NCBI RefSeq assembly: GCF_017304635.1
Contig: NZ_JAFKMA010000001.1
Location: 310,001-374,000 of the forward strand
From: Sphingomonas sp.
Lineage (GTDB): Bacteria; Pseudomonadota; Alphaproteobacteria; Sphingomonadales; Sphingomonadaceae
Length of the DNA: 64,000 bases
Direction: 5' to 3'
The first letter of the stretch is position 1. Each line of letters starts with the position of its first letter. Under the pieces are notes generated by a model that was not told where the DNA came from, searched no databases, and worked only from the letters and a program-made list of their open reading frames with translations. Below, in pieces: positions 33,039 to 40,760 of this stretch. Both the position numbers and the translations under genes were made by a program.

Positions 33039-33787
33039 CGGCAGCCGGGGTCCTTCGGTAGCGACAGGGTGCGGAAGCGGAAGGCGAGGGCGTCGGCGAG
33101 CAGGAGCTTGCCGGCCGGATCCTCCCCGAACGGGACGATCGCGCGCACGACTTCCAGCGCGGCCAGGCTGCCCATGACGCCGGCCATCGCGCCGAGCACG
33201 CCGATCTCCGCGCAGCTCACTTCCGGCCGGTCGGGATCGTCGCCGACGAAGCAGCGGTAGCAGGGCTTGTCGGCCTCCCACCCGCGATAGACCGCGAGCT
33301 GTCCCTCGAACTGCGCGACGGCAGCGGAAATGAGCGGAATGCGCGCGGCCAACGCGGCATCGGCGACCGCCAGCCGGGTCGCGAAATTGTCGCTGCCGTC
33401 GAGCACGACATCGGCGCCGGCGAGCAACTCGGCGGCGTTGCTCGCCTCGATCCGGACGGCCTGTGGCACGATCGTGACGGCGGGATCGATCCGGGCGAGC
33501 GCGGCGGCGGCGGCGTCGACCTTGCCGTTGCCGATGTCGGTCATGCCGAACACGGTCTGGCGCTGGAGGTTGGACAGGTCGACCGCGTCGTCGTCGACGA
33601 TCGTGATCCGCCCGATCCCGGCCGCCGCCAGATATTGCAGCGCCGGCGATCCGATCCCGCCCGCGCCGATCACGACGACATGGCTCGCGCGCAGCCGCGC
33701 CTGGCCGACGCCGCCGATCTCCTTCAGCACGATATGCCGGGCGAAGCGCGTCAGGTCGGCATCGCTGAGTGGGGTGGGGTCAGACAC
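33020..33787 (-). CDS. MoeB/ThiF family adenylyltransferase (HesA/MoeB)
   Basis: 255 aa from GTG 33787, overlapping the dut stop by 8 bases. [20 protein letters not shown] and [21 protein letters not shown] are the classical E1-like ATP-binding start, followed by [18 protein letters not shown] and the DGSDNFATR segment with its catalytic Asp. Zinc ligands appear as CYRC and a C-terminal CRC. It adenylates the C-terminal Gly of a ubiquitin-like sulfur carrier (MoaD or ThiS) in molybdopterin or thiamine synthesis. No rhodanese domain is fused. Which pathway it serves cannot be told because no moa or thi gene is nearby. Confidence 0.92.
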   Translation of the reverse strand: MSDPTPLSDADLTRFARHIVLKEIGGVGQARLRASHVVVIGAGGIGSPALQYLAAAGIGRITIVDDDAVDLSNLQRQTVFGMTDIGNGKVDAAAAALARIDPAVTIVPQAVRIEASNAAELLAGADVVLDGSDNFATRLAVADAALAARIPLISAAVAQFEGQLAVYRGWEADKPCYRCFVGDDPDRPEVSCAEIGVLGAMAGVMGSLAALEVVRAIVPFGEDPAGKLLLADALAFRFRTLSLPKDPGCRCHKPG

Positions 33788-34226
33788 CCGTCGAGCCGAA
33801 CCCGCCTTCGCCGCGCGCGGTCTCGTCCAGATCGTCGACCTCGTCGAGCTCGGCGCGCAGCACGGGGGCGGGCACCAACTGGGCGATGCGGTCGCCGCGG
33901 GCGATCGCGAACGTCTCCTCGCCCAGATTGGCGAGGATCACCTTCACCTCGCCGCGATAATCGTGGTCGATCGTCCCCGGCGTGTTGAGACAGGTGAGGC
34001 CATGTTTGAGCGCGAGGCCGGAGCGGGGCCGCACCTGCACCTCATACCCCTCCGGAATGGCGATAGCGAAGCCGGTCGCGACCGCCGCCCGCGCGCCGGG
34101 CGCGAGCCGCAGGCTCTCGGCGGCGACGACGTCCATCCCGGCGGCACCGGCGCTGGCATAAGCGGGCAGCGGCAGGCCGCCGCCATTGGGCAGGCGCTTG
34201 ACGGCGATGCGAATCGAATGGGCCAT
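33780..34226 (-). CDS. dut: Deoxyuridine 5'-triphosphate nucleotidohydrolase (dUTPase)
   Basis: A 148-aa trimeric dUTPase of normal length. The five motifs are recognisable: [10 protein letters not shown] (motif 1), RSGLALKHG (2), [12 protein letters not shown] (3, with catalytic Asp), RGDRIAQLV (4) and the P-loop-like C-terminal [10 protein letters not shown] (5). It hydrolyses dUTP to dUMP, keeping uracil out of DNA and feeding thymidylate synthesis. In many alphaproteobacteria dut lies next to coaBC, as here. It is followed by the MoeB-like gene with an 8-base overlap. Confidence 0.96.
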   Translation of the reverse strand: MAHSIRIAVKRLPNGGGLPLPAYASAGAAGMDVVAAESLRLAPGARAAVATGFAIAIPEGYEVQVRPRSGLALKHGLTCLNTPGTIDHDYRGEVKVILANLGEETFAIARGDRIAQLVPAPVLRAELDEVDDLDETARGEGGFGSTGV

Positions 34227-34285
34227 GGCGACGATCTATCCCCCGTTGTCGCGCCAGGCAAAGCGCACTCGCGCCTTCGCTCGCG

Positions 34286-34930
34286 TTAATCCGGCTGGTT
34301 AAGCGCGGCGTCAATCCGGGCGGCCAGCCGCGCGGCGACCTCGTCCTTGGGCAGCGGCGGCCAGCTTTCGATCGTGTCGCGCGTGACGATGTGCACGGTG
34401 TTGGCGTCGCCGCCCATCACGTCACCCGACACGTCGTTGGCGACGATCCAGTCGGCGCCCTTCCTGGTCAGCTTCGCGCGGGCATGCTCGACCAGTCGCT
34501 CGGTCTCGGCGGCGAAGCCGATCACCAGGCGGGGGCGTTTCGCGCTGCGGCTGAGCGTCGCGAGGATGTCGGGGTTCTCGATCAGGGCGAGCATGGGCGC
34601 GCCGCCCGCACCCTTTTTCAGTTTCTGGACCGAGCGTTCGACCCGCCAGTCGGCGACCGCGGCGACCATCACCGCGGCGTCGGCGGGGAGCGCGGCCTTC
34701 ACCGCGGCCGCCATCTCCACCGCGGTTTCCACATCGACGCGGTCCACGCCGGGCGGGGTCGCCAGCGTCACCGGCCCCGCGACCAGCGTCACCCGCGCGC
34801 CCAGCGTCGCCAGCGCACCCGCGATCGCGAACCCCTGCTTGCCCGACGAGCGATTGGCGAGATAGCGGACCGGATCGATCGGCTCGTGCGTCGGCCCGGC
34901 CGTGACGATGACGTGGCGGCCGGCCAGCAT
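34286..34930 (-). CDS. coaB: Phosphopantothenate-cysteine ligase, stand-alone
   Basis: A 214-aa protein equal to the C-terminal half of a normal CoaBC fusion. It starts GRHVIVTAGPTHEPIDPVRY and continues LANRSSGKQGFAIAGAL, the CTP-binding core, with VAAVADWRVE and IVANDVSG further on. It joins 4'-phosphopantothenate to cysteine in coenzyme A synthesis. Its ATG immediately follows the TGA of the CoaC gene (TGA-ATG at 34933-34928), so the two halves are separate polypeptides read in tandem. The pair acts as one enzyme system in the cytoplasm. Confidence 0.92.
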   Translation of the reverse strand: MLAGRHVIVTAGPTHEPIDPVRYLANRSSGKQGFAIAGALATLGARVTLVAGPVTLATPPGVDRVDVETAVEMAAAVKAALPADAAVMVAAVADWRVERSVQKLKKGAGGAPMLALIENPDILATLSRSAKRPRLVIGFAAETERLVEHARAKLTRKGADWIVANDVSGDVMGGDANTVHIVTRDTIESWPPLPKDEVAARLAARIDAALNQPD

Positions 34931-35467
34931 TCAGCCGCCGATCTTCGCCTGGATCGCCGCCAGGATCGCGGCCGGCTCGGGCAGGCGGCCGGGCCCGTAT
35001 TCGCCGCACGCCATCGCGCCCTCGTCGGGGTCGAGCACGGTCACGCCGTCGCCGCGCAGCGTCGCGACGTTGCGCACGGTTGCCGGATGCCGCCACATCC
35101 GCACGTTCATTGCCGGCGCGGCGAGCACCGGCTTGTCGGTCGCGAGCAGGAGGGTGGTGGCGAGGTCGTCGGCGATCCCCGCCGCCATCTTCGCCATCAG
35201 GTCGGCGGTGGCGGGGGCGACCACGACCAGGTCGGCCTGGCGGCTGAGCTGGATATGGCCCATCTCGGCCTCGTCCTTCAGGTCCCAGAGCGAGGTGTAG
35301 ACCGGGTTCTCGCTCAGCGCGGCGAGGGTCATCGGGGTCACGAACTGCTGGCCGGCGGCGGTGACCACGCAGGTCACCTCGATCCCCGTCTTGCGTGCGA
35401 GCCGGACCAGCTCGCATGCCTTGTACGCCGCGATGCCGCCGCCGACGATGAGCAGGATGCGCGTCAT
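34931..35467 (-). CDS. coaC: Phosphopantothenoylcysteine decarboxylase, stand-alone
   Basis: 178 aa from ATG 35467, which overlaps the stop of the membrane-protein gene upstream as ATGA (35464-35467). Flavoprotein of the HFCD family: LLIVGGGIAAYKACELV opens the Rossmann-like fold, VVVAPATADLMAKMAAGIAD binds FMN, APAMNVRMWRHPA contains the PxMNxxMW signature with its catalytic Asn, and GAMACGEYGPGR has the flap Cys. It decarboxylates 4'-phosphopantothenoylcysteine in coenzyme A synthesis. In most bacteria it is the N-terminal half of CoaBC; here a TGA ends it directly before coaB. Confidence 0.93.
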   Translation of the reverse strand: MTRILLIVGGGIAAYKACELVRLARKTGIEVTCVVTAAGQQFVTPMTLAALSENPVYTSLWDLKDEAEMGHIQLSRQADLVVVAPATADLMAKMAAGIADDLATTLLLATDKPVLAAPAMNVRMWRHPATVRNVATLRGDGVTVLDPDEGAMACGEYGPGRLPEPAAILAAIQAKIGG

Positions 35468-36570
35468 GTCAGCCGCGTGACCGTGATCCTGCGCCGCTTC
35501 GGGAAGGCGGCGGCGATGACGTCGCGCAGCGCGTCGGGCGCGAAGGCCAGGCCGACCAGAATCGTGGGTGCCACCATCAGCCCCCAATAGAAGGTGTCGG
35601 GCCGAGCGAACAGGGCGATCAACGCGGCGTAGATCGTGAACGTCGCCAGCGCCCGCAGCCCCGTCGCGTCGCGCCAGCCCGCCCAGCCGAACAGGGTCAG
35701 CGCCATCAATCCCGCCGCCAGCCAGGCCGGCGCAAGCCGCAGCGCCGTCGACAGGGTCATCGCCTCGACGAAAAAGCCGAAGCCGAGCATGCCCGACCAG
35801 CCCGGCGAACTGGGATCGAGCGGCTTGACCACGGCCGCGACGGCATAGGCGTGGGCGACGACCGCCACCGCGAGCAGCGCCACCCCCGCGGCCCAGCCGG
35901 CCGCCTCGCGCCGATCGCCGTCGATCCACGCCGCCACCGCCATCACCGCGACGTACAGCGCGGCGGTCTCGCGGATCAGCATCGCCAGCGCGCCGATCCC
36001 GGCCGCCGCCATCCAGCGCCCGGGCCGGCGCAGCGCCAGGCTGAGCGCGATCAACAGCCCGGCCCAGATCTCATGGAAGGCGGCAAGGTCGCTCTGTACG
36101 AACGCTGCCAGCCCGCCGGCGAGCAATACCATCGCCACGACCAGTGGCGGCGGCCGTGCGAAGGTCGGGCGCAGGCGGACGAACCATGCCGCCATCACGC
36201 CGGCCGCCAGCGCGTAGAGCAGCACGATCACCGCCCAATGCGGCAGCATCGCCTGCACCATCGCCAGCGTCGGCAGTCGGAAGGTGACGAAGGGCTTCAT
36301 CGGATAATTGCCCTCGCGCAACTCTTCCGCGGCGACCGCGTAGTAATTGCCCCCGTGGCGGATATCCTCGACGATCGATTCGTAGAGGACGACGTCGGCC
36401 TGGTCGTCGGCGCGGTTGGCGGTCGTGCCGCTGGCGACCGCGGCCGGTTGTGGCGCGGCGAGCGACGTCAGCGCGCCTGCCAGCAGCAAGGCGAGCGCGG
36501 CCAGCGCGAGCCGCGCCCGGCCTCGCGACAGGAAGGCGAAGCGCGTCGGTCGCGCAAGCCAGATGGTCAC
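35464..36570 (-). CDS. Multi-pass membrane protein of unknown function
   Basis: A 368-aa integral membrane protein. After a first helix (LALAALALLLAGALTSL) comes a loop with an acidic DDQADVVLYESIVEDIRHGG and YYAVAAEELREGNYP. Eight or nine further helices follow, ending in a basic tail (FPKRRRITVTRL). The acidic residues in the first loop and the helix count recall GT-C membrane glycosyltransferases, but I see no confirmed family motif. GTG start at 36570, with AAGG nine bases upstream. It lies between ubiB (46-base gap) and coaC (4-base overlap), interrupting the usual ubiB-coaBC order. Confidence 0.7.
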   Translation of the reverse strand: MTIWLARPTRFAFLSRGRARLALAALALLLAGALTSLAAPQPAAVASGTTANRADDQADVVLYESIVEDIRHGGNYYAVAAEELREGNYPMKPFVTFRLPTLAMVQAMLPHWAVIVLLYALAAGVMAAWFVRLRPTFARPPPLVVAMVLLAGGLAAFVQSDLAAFHEIWAGLLIALSLALRRPGRWMAAAGIGALAMLIRETAALYVAVMAVAAWIDGDRREAAGWAAGVALLAVAVVAHAYAVAAVVKPLDPSSPGWSGMLGFGFFVEAMTLSTALRLAPAWLAAGLMALTLFGWAGWRDATGLRALATFTIYAALIALFARPDTFYWGLMVAPTILVGLAFAPDALRDVIAAAFPKRRRITVTRLT

Positions 36571-36616
36571 TCGTCGACCCTTGTCGCGATCCGTCCGGCG
36601 CGGGTCCCTGCCGAAA

Positions 36617-38152
36617 TCACCGCAGCAACAGCCACGTCGCCGCCACCGCCATCGCGGCGCTCAGCACCGCCACCGCGACGTAGCGCCAGCCGCCGCCCAG
36701 CCGCACGACCTGGATCTCCTTGAGCGGCGGGGCGGGGGGGGCGCCGCCCGCGGCCGGGTAGCGCGCTTCGATCCGGCGGACGAGGTCGGGCAGGCGGGCG
36801 AGCGTGCGCAGGTCGGTGATGATGCGGTCCGCAACCGCCGCCTCCGGCCCCAGTTCGGTCCGGATCCACTCGCGGATGAACGGCGCGGCGGCGTCCCACA
36901 TATTGATGTCGGGATCGAGGCTGGTGGCGACGCCCTCCACCATCACCATCGTCTTCTGCAGCAGCAGCAGGTGCGGCTGGGTCTGCATGTCGAAATCGCG
37001 GGTGATGCGGAACAGCCCGTCGAGCATCATGCCGACCGACATGTCTTTCACGGGGAGCCCGCGCATCGGCTCGCCGACTGCGCGCAGGGCCGTCGCGAAC
37101 TCGGCGACGTTATGGTGCGCGGGAACGTATTGCGCCTCGAAATGGATTTCGGCGACGCGCTTATAGTTGCCGGTGATGAGCCCGTAGAGGATCTCCGCCA
37201 GCCACACCCGTGCGCGGCGGTCGATCCGGCCCATGATCCCGAAATCGATCGCCGCGATCCGCCCGTCGCGCGTGGCGAACAGGTTTCCCTGGTGCATGTC
37301 GGCGTGGAAGAACCCTTCGGAGATCGCCTGGCGCAGGAACGCGTTGATGAGCGTCGTCGCGAGCTTCTTCGGGTCGTGGCCCGCGGCGATCAGCCGGTCG
37401 CGATGGCTGAGCTTGACCCCGTCGATCCATTCGAGCGTCAGGACGGTGCCGCTGGTCCGCTGCCAGTCGATCGCGGGGACCATGTAATCGGGCTCGGCGC
37501 GCATCGCCTCGGCCAGTTCGGACGCCGACGCCGCCTCGCGCCGCAAATCGAGCTCGCGCGAGGTCCAGCGCTTGAACGTCTCGATGACGAGGCGCGGGCG
37601 CAGGCGAGCGAACTCGCCGCCCATCGCCTCGGTCTGCGCCGCCGCCCATTGATAGGTGTCGATCGCCTGGGTGAATTCCTCCTCGACGCGCGGGCGCAGC
37701 ACCTTCACCGCGACCTGCCGCCCGTCGAGCGTGACCGCGCGGTGGACCTGCGCGATCGAGGCGGCGCCGACCGGCTCCTCGTCGAATTCCAAGAACATCG
37801 CCGCGATCGGCTTGCCGAGCCCAGCCTCGACCGCGCGGCGGATCGTCTCGAACGGCAGGGGGGGCAGCGCGTCCTGCAAGCGCATCAAATCGTGCGCGGC
37901 TTCCTCGCCGACCAGATCGGGGCGCGTCGCCAGCGTCTGGCCGAGCTTGATCGCGGCGGGACCGATCGCCTGGAACGCGTCGGCGTAGCGCGGCACCGCC
38001 GGCACGCGCGCGCCTACCCTCGCTAGCTTGACCAGCCGGCGCAGGCGCGGCGGCGTGTTGGGATCGCGCTCGATCCCCCGCAGCGCGCCGTGCCGCGCGA
38101 GGATGCGGCCCCATTTGAGCAGGCGCCAGGTATGGACGACGGACGAAGTCAC
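36617..38152 (-). CDS. ubiB: UbiB family protein (ubiquinone biosynthesis ATPase/kinase-like)
   Basis: A 511-aa atypical kinase of the ABC1/ADCK/UbiB family. The invariant KxGQ motif appears in AAIKLGQTLATRPDLV, the Ala-rich nucleotide loop in GAASIAQVHRA, and VAVKVLRPRVEEEF carries the catalytic Lys. HADMHQGNLFATRDGRIAAI-like (with DFG as IDFGIMG) supplies the metal-binding Asp residues. Two C-terminal helices (YVAVAVLSAAMAVAATWLLL) anchor it in the inner membrane. It is needed for ubiquinone synthesis, probably by mobilising lipid precursors. GTG start. It follows ubiE after a perfect hairpin in a 44-base gap. Confidence 0.95.
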   Translation of the reverse strand: MTSSVVHTWRLLKWGRILARHGALRGIERDPNTPPRLRRLVKLARVGARVPAVPRYADAFQAIGPAAIKLGQTLATRPDLVGEEAAHDLMRLQDALPPLPFETIRRAVEAGLGKPIAAMFLEFDEEPVGAASIAQVHRAVTLDGRQVAVKVLRPRVEEEFTQAIDTYQWAAAQTEAMGGEFARLRPRLVIETFKRWTSRELDLRREAASASELAEAMRAEPDYMVPAIDWQRTSGTVLTLEWIDGVKLSHRDRLIAAGHDPKKLATTLINAFLRQAISEGFFHADMHQGNLFATRDGRIAAIDFGIMGRIDRRARVWLAEILYGLITGNYKRVAEIHFEAQYVPAHHNVAEFATALRAVGEPMRGLPVKDMSVGMMLDGLFRITRDFDMQTQPHLLLLQKTMVMVEGVATSLDPDINMWDAAAPFIREWIRTELGPEAAVADRIITDLRTLARLPDLVRRIEARYPAAGGAPPAPPLKEIQVVRLGGGWRYVAVAVLSAAMAVAATWLLLR

Positions 38153-38158
38153 CTAATT

Positions 38159-38180
38159 CCCCTCCCGCTTGCGGGAGGGG
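38159..38180. repeat. Perfect palindromic hairpin between ubiE and ubiB
   Basis: CCCCTCCCGC and GCGGGAGGGG form a 10-bp perfect stem around a TT centre, 6 bases before the ubiB GTG and 16 bases after the ubiE stop. It lacks a following T-run on the minus strand, so it is probably an intergenic repeat or mRNA-stability element rather than a terminator. Its closeness to the ubiB start could reduce ubiB translation. Confidence 0.7.
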
Positions 38181-38196
38181 AGAAGAAAGCTCCCCA

Positions 38197-38952
38197 TCAG
38201 ATCTTCCAGCCGCTGTGAATCGCGACCAGCCCGCCGAGCATGGGCTCGACGCGCGTCTGGACGAAGCCGGCCTCGCCGATCATCGCCTTGAACCGCTCCA
38301 TGTCGGGGAAACGGCGGATCGATTCGATCAGGTAGCGATAGCTGTCGGCGTCCCCCGCGATCGCCCGCCCCACGCGCGGCACGACATGGTGCGAATAGGC
38401 GTCGTACACCTCGCCAAACCCCGGCCACAGCGTGGTCGAAAATTCGAGGCAGAAGAACCGCCCGCCGCGTTTCAGCACGCGGTGCGCCTCGCGCAGCGCC
38501 TTCGGGATGTCGGTCACGTTCCGGATGCCGAACGCGATGGTATAGGCGTCGAAGAAGCGGTCGGGCCATTGCAGCGTCTCGGCATTGGCCTCCGACCAGA
38601 CGAGAGTCCCAGTGTCGGGCTCGCGCCCGCTGGCGATCCCGCGCTTCGCCGCGCGCTCGATCCCGACCTCCAGCATCGCCGGGTTGATGTCGGCGACGGT
38701 CACCGCCGCGCCCGATGCGGCCAGCCGGAACGCGATGTCGCCGGTGCCGCCCGCCATGTCGAGGATCGCCTCCCCAGCGCGCGGCTTCACCCGGCGCACG
38801 AACAGGTCCTTCCACACGCGGTGCAGCCCGCCCGACATGGCGTCGTTCATGACGTCGTACTTGCTCGCGACGCTGGCGAAGACCCCGCCGACGCGGCGAG
38901 TCTTTTCCTCGGGCGAGACGTCTTCGTAACCGAAGGAGACGGTGTCGTTCAT
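38197..38952 (-). CDS. ubiE: Demethylmenaquinone/2-methoxy-6-polyprenyl-benzoquinol methyltransferase
   Basis: 251 aa from ATG 38952. It begins FGYEDVSPEEKTRRVGGVF and has KYDVMNDAMSGGLHRVWKD, the UbiE/COQ5 signature 1 region. SAM motif DMAGGTGDIAFRLA is followed by NVTDIPKALREAHRVLKRGG, signature 2. It C-methylates the quinone ring in ubiquinone synthesis. It is the first gene of the minus-strand ubiE-ubiB unit and is divergent from mutM over a 142-base gap that contains a pair of inverted palindromes. No strong ribosome-binding site is visible. Confidence 0.96.
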   Translation of the reverse strand: MNDTVSFGYEDVSPEEKTRRVGGVFASVASKYDVMNDAMSGGLHRVWKDLFVRRVKPRAGEAILDMAGGTGDIAFRLAASGAAVTVADINPAMLEVGIERAAKRGIASGREPDTGTLVWSEANAETLQWPDRFFDAYTIAFGIRNVTDIPKALREAHRVLKRGGRFFCLEFSTTLWPGFGEVYDAYSHHVVPRVGRAIAGDADSYRYLIESIRRFPDMERFKAMIGEAGFVQTRVEPMLGGLVAIHSGWKI

Positions 38953-38995
38953 GCGGCGGGCTGTAGCGGGGCGCGGGCATAGCGCAAACCCCCAC

Positions 38996-39073
38996 GTGCT
39001 CCTGCGAAGGCAGGAGCCCAGAGTAATGCGTGATGCCGCCTGTGGCCCTGGGCTCCTGCTTCCGCAGGAGCAC
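38996..39073. repeat. Paired inverted palindromes (REP/BIME-like) between ubiE and mutM
   Basis: Two 26-base units, 38996-39021 and 39048-39073, each contain an imperfect palindrome (GCTCCTGCGAAGGCAGGAGC and GCTCCTGCTTCCGCAGGAGC). The second is nearly the exact reverse complement of the first, and 26 bases separate them. This head-to-head arrangement is that of bacterial interspersed mosaic elements. Related units lie at 57.4 kb and 61.9 kb. Confidence 0.8.
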
Positions 39074-39094
39074 GGCCGGCGGTAGAGGATGGCG

Positions 39095-39907
39095 ATGCCC
39101 GAGCTTCCCGAAGTTGAAACCACCGTCCGTGGCCTGACCCCCGTCCTGAAGGGCCAGCGGCTGACGCATGTCGTGACGCGGCGCGGCGACCTGCGGCGGC
39201 CGTTCCCGCCCGATCTCGCGCAGCGCATGACGGGGGCGACCGTCACGGGGCTCGGCCGGCGCGCCAAATACGGGCTGGTCGAGACCGATCGCGGCGACAC
39301 GATGATCTTCCACCTCGGCATGTCGGGGCGCTGGCGAGTCGATCCGGGCGAACTGGAAAAGCACGATCATCTGGTGATCGACACGGCGGGCGGACGGCGA
39401 GTCGCGCTCAACGATCCGCGCCGGTTCGGATCGGTCGACCTGGTCGCGAGCGAGACCGTCGCGGACTTCCCGGCGTTCCGCACGCTGGGGCCGGAGCCGC
39501 TTGGGCCGGACTTCACCGGCGTGTACCTGAAGCAGGCGCTCGCCGGGCGGTTCGCCTCGATCAAGCAATTGCTGCTCGACCAGCGGATCGTCGCCGGGCT
39601 CGGCAACATCTATGTGTGCGAGGCGCTCTACGCGTCGGGCATCTCGCCGAAGCGCGAGGGCGGGCGGATCAGCACAGCGCGGCTCGACCGGCTGGTCGTC
39701 GCGGTCCACGACGTTCTCAATGCCGCGATCGAGGCGGGCGGGTCGTCGCTGCGCGACTTCGCGCATCCCGACGGCAATCTCGGTTATTTCTCGAAGCAGT
39801 TCGCCGTTTATGGCCGCGAGGGCGAGCCGTGCGGATGCGGCGGGCTGGTGCACCGATATGTTGAGGGCGGGCGCTCGACCTTCTGGTGCCCGACGTGTCA
39901 GTCCTAG
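39095..39907 (+). CDS. mutM: Formamidopyrimidine-DNA glycosylase
   Basis: 270 aa. The start must be ATG 39095 rather than 39089, because processing of MPELPEVET exposes Pro2, the catalytic nucleophile, next to Glu3; AGAGG lies six bases upstream of that ATG. GRRAKYGLV supplies the conserved Lys and NIYVCEALYASGISP is typical of Fpg. The C-terminal zinc finger is CGC...WCPTC, with the first pair spaced C-x-C. It removes 8-oxoguanine and ring-opened purines and nicks the abasic site. The mutM-rpsT-dnaA order is conserved in alphaproteobacteria. Confidence 0.96.
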   Translation: MPELPEVETTVRGLTPVLKGQRLTHVVTRRGDLRRPFPPDLAQRMTGATVTGLGRRAKYGLVETDRGDTMIFHLGMSGRWRVDPGELEKHDHLVIDTAGGRRVALNDPRRFGSVDLVASETVADFPAFRTLGPEPLGPDFTGVYLKQALAGRFASIKQLLLDQRIVAGLGNIYVCEALYASGISPKREGGRISTARLDRLVVAVHDVLNAAIEAGGSSLRDFAHPDGNLGYFSKQFAVYGREGEPCGCGGLVHRYVEGGRSTFWCPTCQS

Positions 39908-39948
39908 ATCGCGGCACCGGCCCGGTTCGGCCCCGCCGAACCACAAAG

Positions 39949-39977
39949 GTTGACCGAATCCCCAACCGTCGCTAAGG
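39949..39977 (+). promoter_or_regulatory. Possible rpsT promoter
   Basis: TTGACC (39949-39954) and TAAGGG (39972-39977) are separated by 17 bases in the 137-base gap between mutM and rpsT. The -35 box is good; the -10 box is a poor match. It would give a leader of about 60 bases before the S20 start, which has its own AGAGGA ribosome-binding site. Confidence 0.3.
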
Positions 39978-40044
39978 GCCAGCGCTTCCGGGCGCGGCTA
40001 TGGTCGTGCCCGTTCCATTTTCTCGCGAAATTTAGAGGACTTTC

Positions 40045-40305
40045 ATGGCGAACACGCCGCAAGCCAAGAAGCGCATCCGTCGCAACGAACGTCGCGCCGA
40101 AGTCAACGGCAACCGCGTCGGCCGTATCCGCACCTTCATCAAGAAGGTCGAGGCAGCGCTCGAGGCCGGCGACAAGACCGCGGCGACGACGGCACTGGCC
40201 GCGGCGCAGCCCGAGTTGCAGCGCGGCGTCGCCAAGGGCGTGCTCCACAAGAACACCGCGAGCCGCAAGTTCGCGCGGCTGACGAAGCGTCTCGGCGCGC
40301 TCTAA
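40045..40305 (+). CDS. rpsT: 30S ribosomal protein S20
   Basis: An 86-aa basic protein of normal S20 length. It starts [20 protein letters not shown] and ends [15 protein letters not shown], both diagnostic for S20, which binds 16S rRNA as three long helices in the small subunit. AGAGGA precedes the ATG by five bases. A strong intrinsic terminator follows 24 bases after the stop, so rpsT is transcriptionally separated from dnaA. Confidence 0.97.
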   Translation: MANTPQAKKRIRRNERRAEVNGNRVGRIRTFIKKVEAALEAGDKTAATTALAAAQPELQRGVAKGVLHKNTASRKFARLTKRLGAL

Positions 40306-40329
40306 GCGTCCGCTTCGACGATCGATTCG

Positions 40330-40362
40330 GGCCGCCGGCGAGGCATCGCCGGCGGCCTTTTT
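40330..40362 (+). terminator. Intrinsic terminator after rpsT
   Basis: A perfect 12-bp stem (GGCCGCCGGCGA / TCGCCGGCGGCC) with a four-base GGCA loop is followed directly by TTTTT. This is a textbook Rho-independent terminator, placed 24 bases after the rpsT stop codon. Confidence 0.93.
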
Positions 40363-40760
40363 CGTGTCCGTTTGCCGGCGTTCGGAGCCACGTCCCGGCA
40401 CTCGCCATACCGCATATTCGAACGAATCGGCGGCACCACGGATATCTGCGCGATTCGGCGAGGTTAACAGCCGAACAGGTTTGAAAACCTTTACTTATCA
40501 GTAGTCTACATGCGAAGTCGCCGATTTCCGCGGGTTCGGCGAGTCAACTTTTTTATTTAATAAATCTGTCATCGAATACGCTTGATCGCTCGGTCCCGGG
40601 CCGCATAATCGATCCTCGCCGCCCCGATTCAGGGACGGCCGACCAAATAGCAACGAATCATGCCAGACGGACGCGATCCGGCTGTGGCGGAACGTTGTCC
40701 GACGAACGTGGTGCGCAGGCGGGGGCTCCGGGCGCACCGGTAGGCAGAGGGATCGAGTTG
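40363..40760 (+). other. Gene-free region upstream of dnaA
   Basis: About 400 bases with no convincing coding region. It holds an A/T-rich tract around 40547-40567 (CTTTTTTATTTAATAAATC), a promoter-like pair at 40582-40609 and the dnaA ribosome-binding site. In several alphaproteobacteria the origin lies close to dnaA, but I could not find clustered DnaA boxes (TTATCCACA or one mismatch) on either strand here. I therefore do not call an origin. Confidence 0.6.
40582..40609 (+). promoter_or_regulatory. Probable dnaA promoter
   Basis: TTGATC (40582-40587) and CATAAT (40604-40609) with a 16-base spacer resemble a sigma-70 promoter. It would give an untranslated leader of about 145 bases before the dnaA start at 40761, downstream of an A/T-rich tract that could act as an UP-like element. 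Confidence 0.4.

Noticed and set aside
40363-40760. Chromosomal origin of replication
   Set aside because: A/T-rich tract and dnaA are present, but no clustered DnaA boxes or 13-mer repeats could be found by eye, so the call is not supported.
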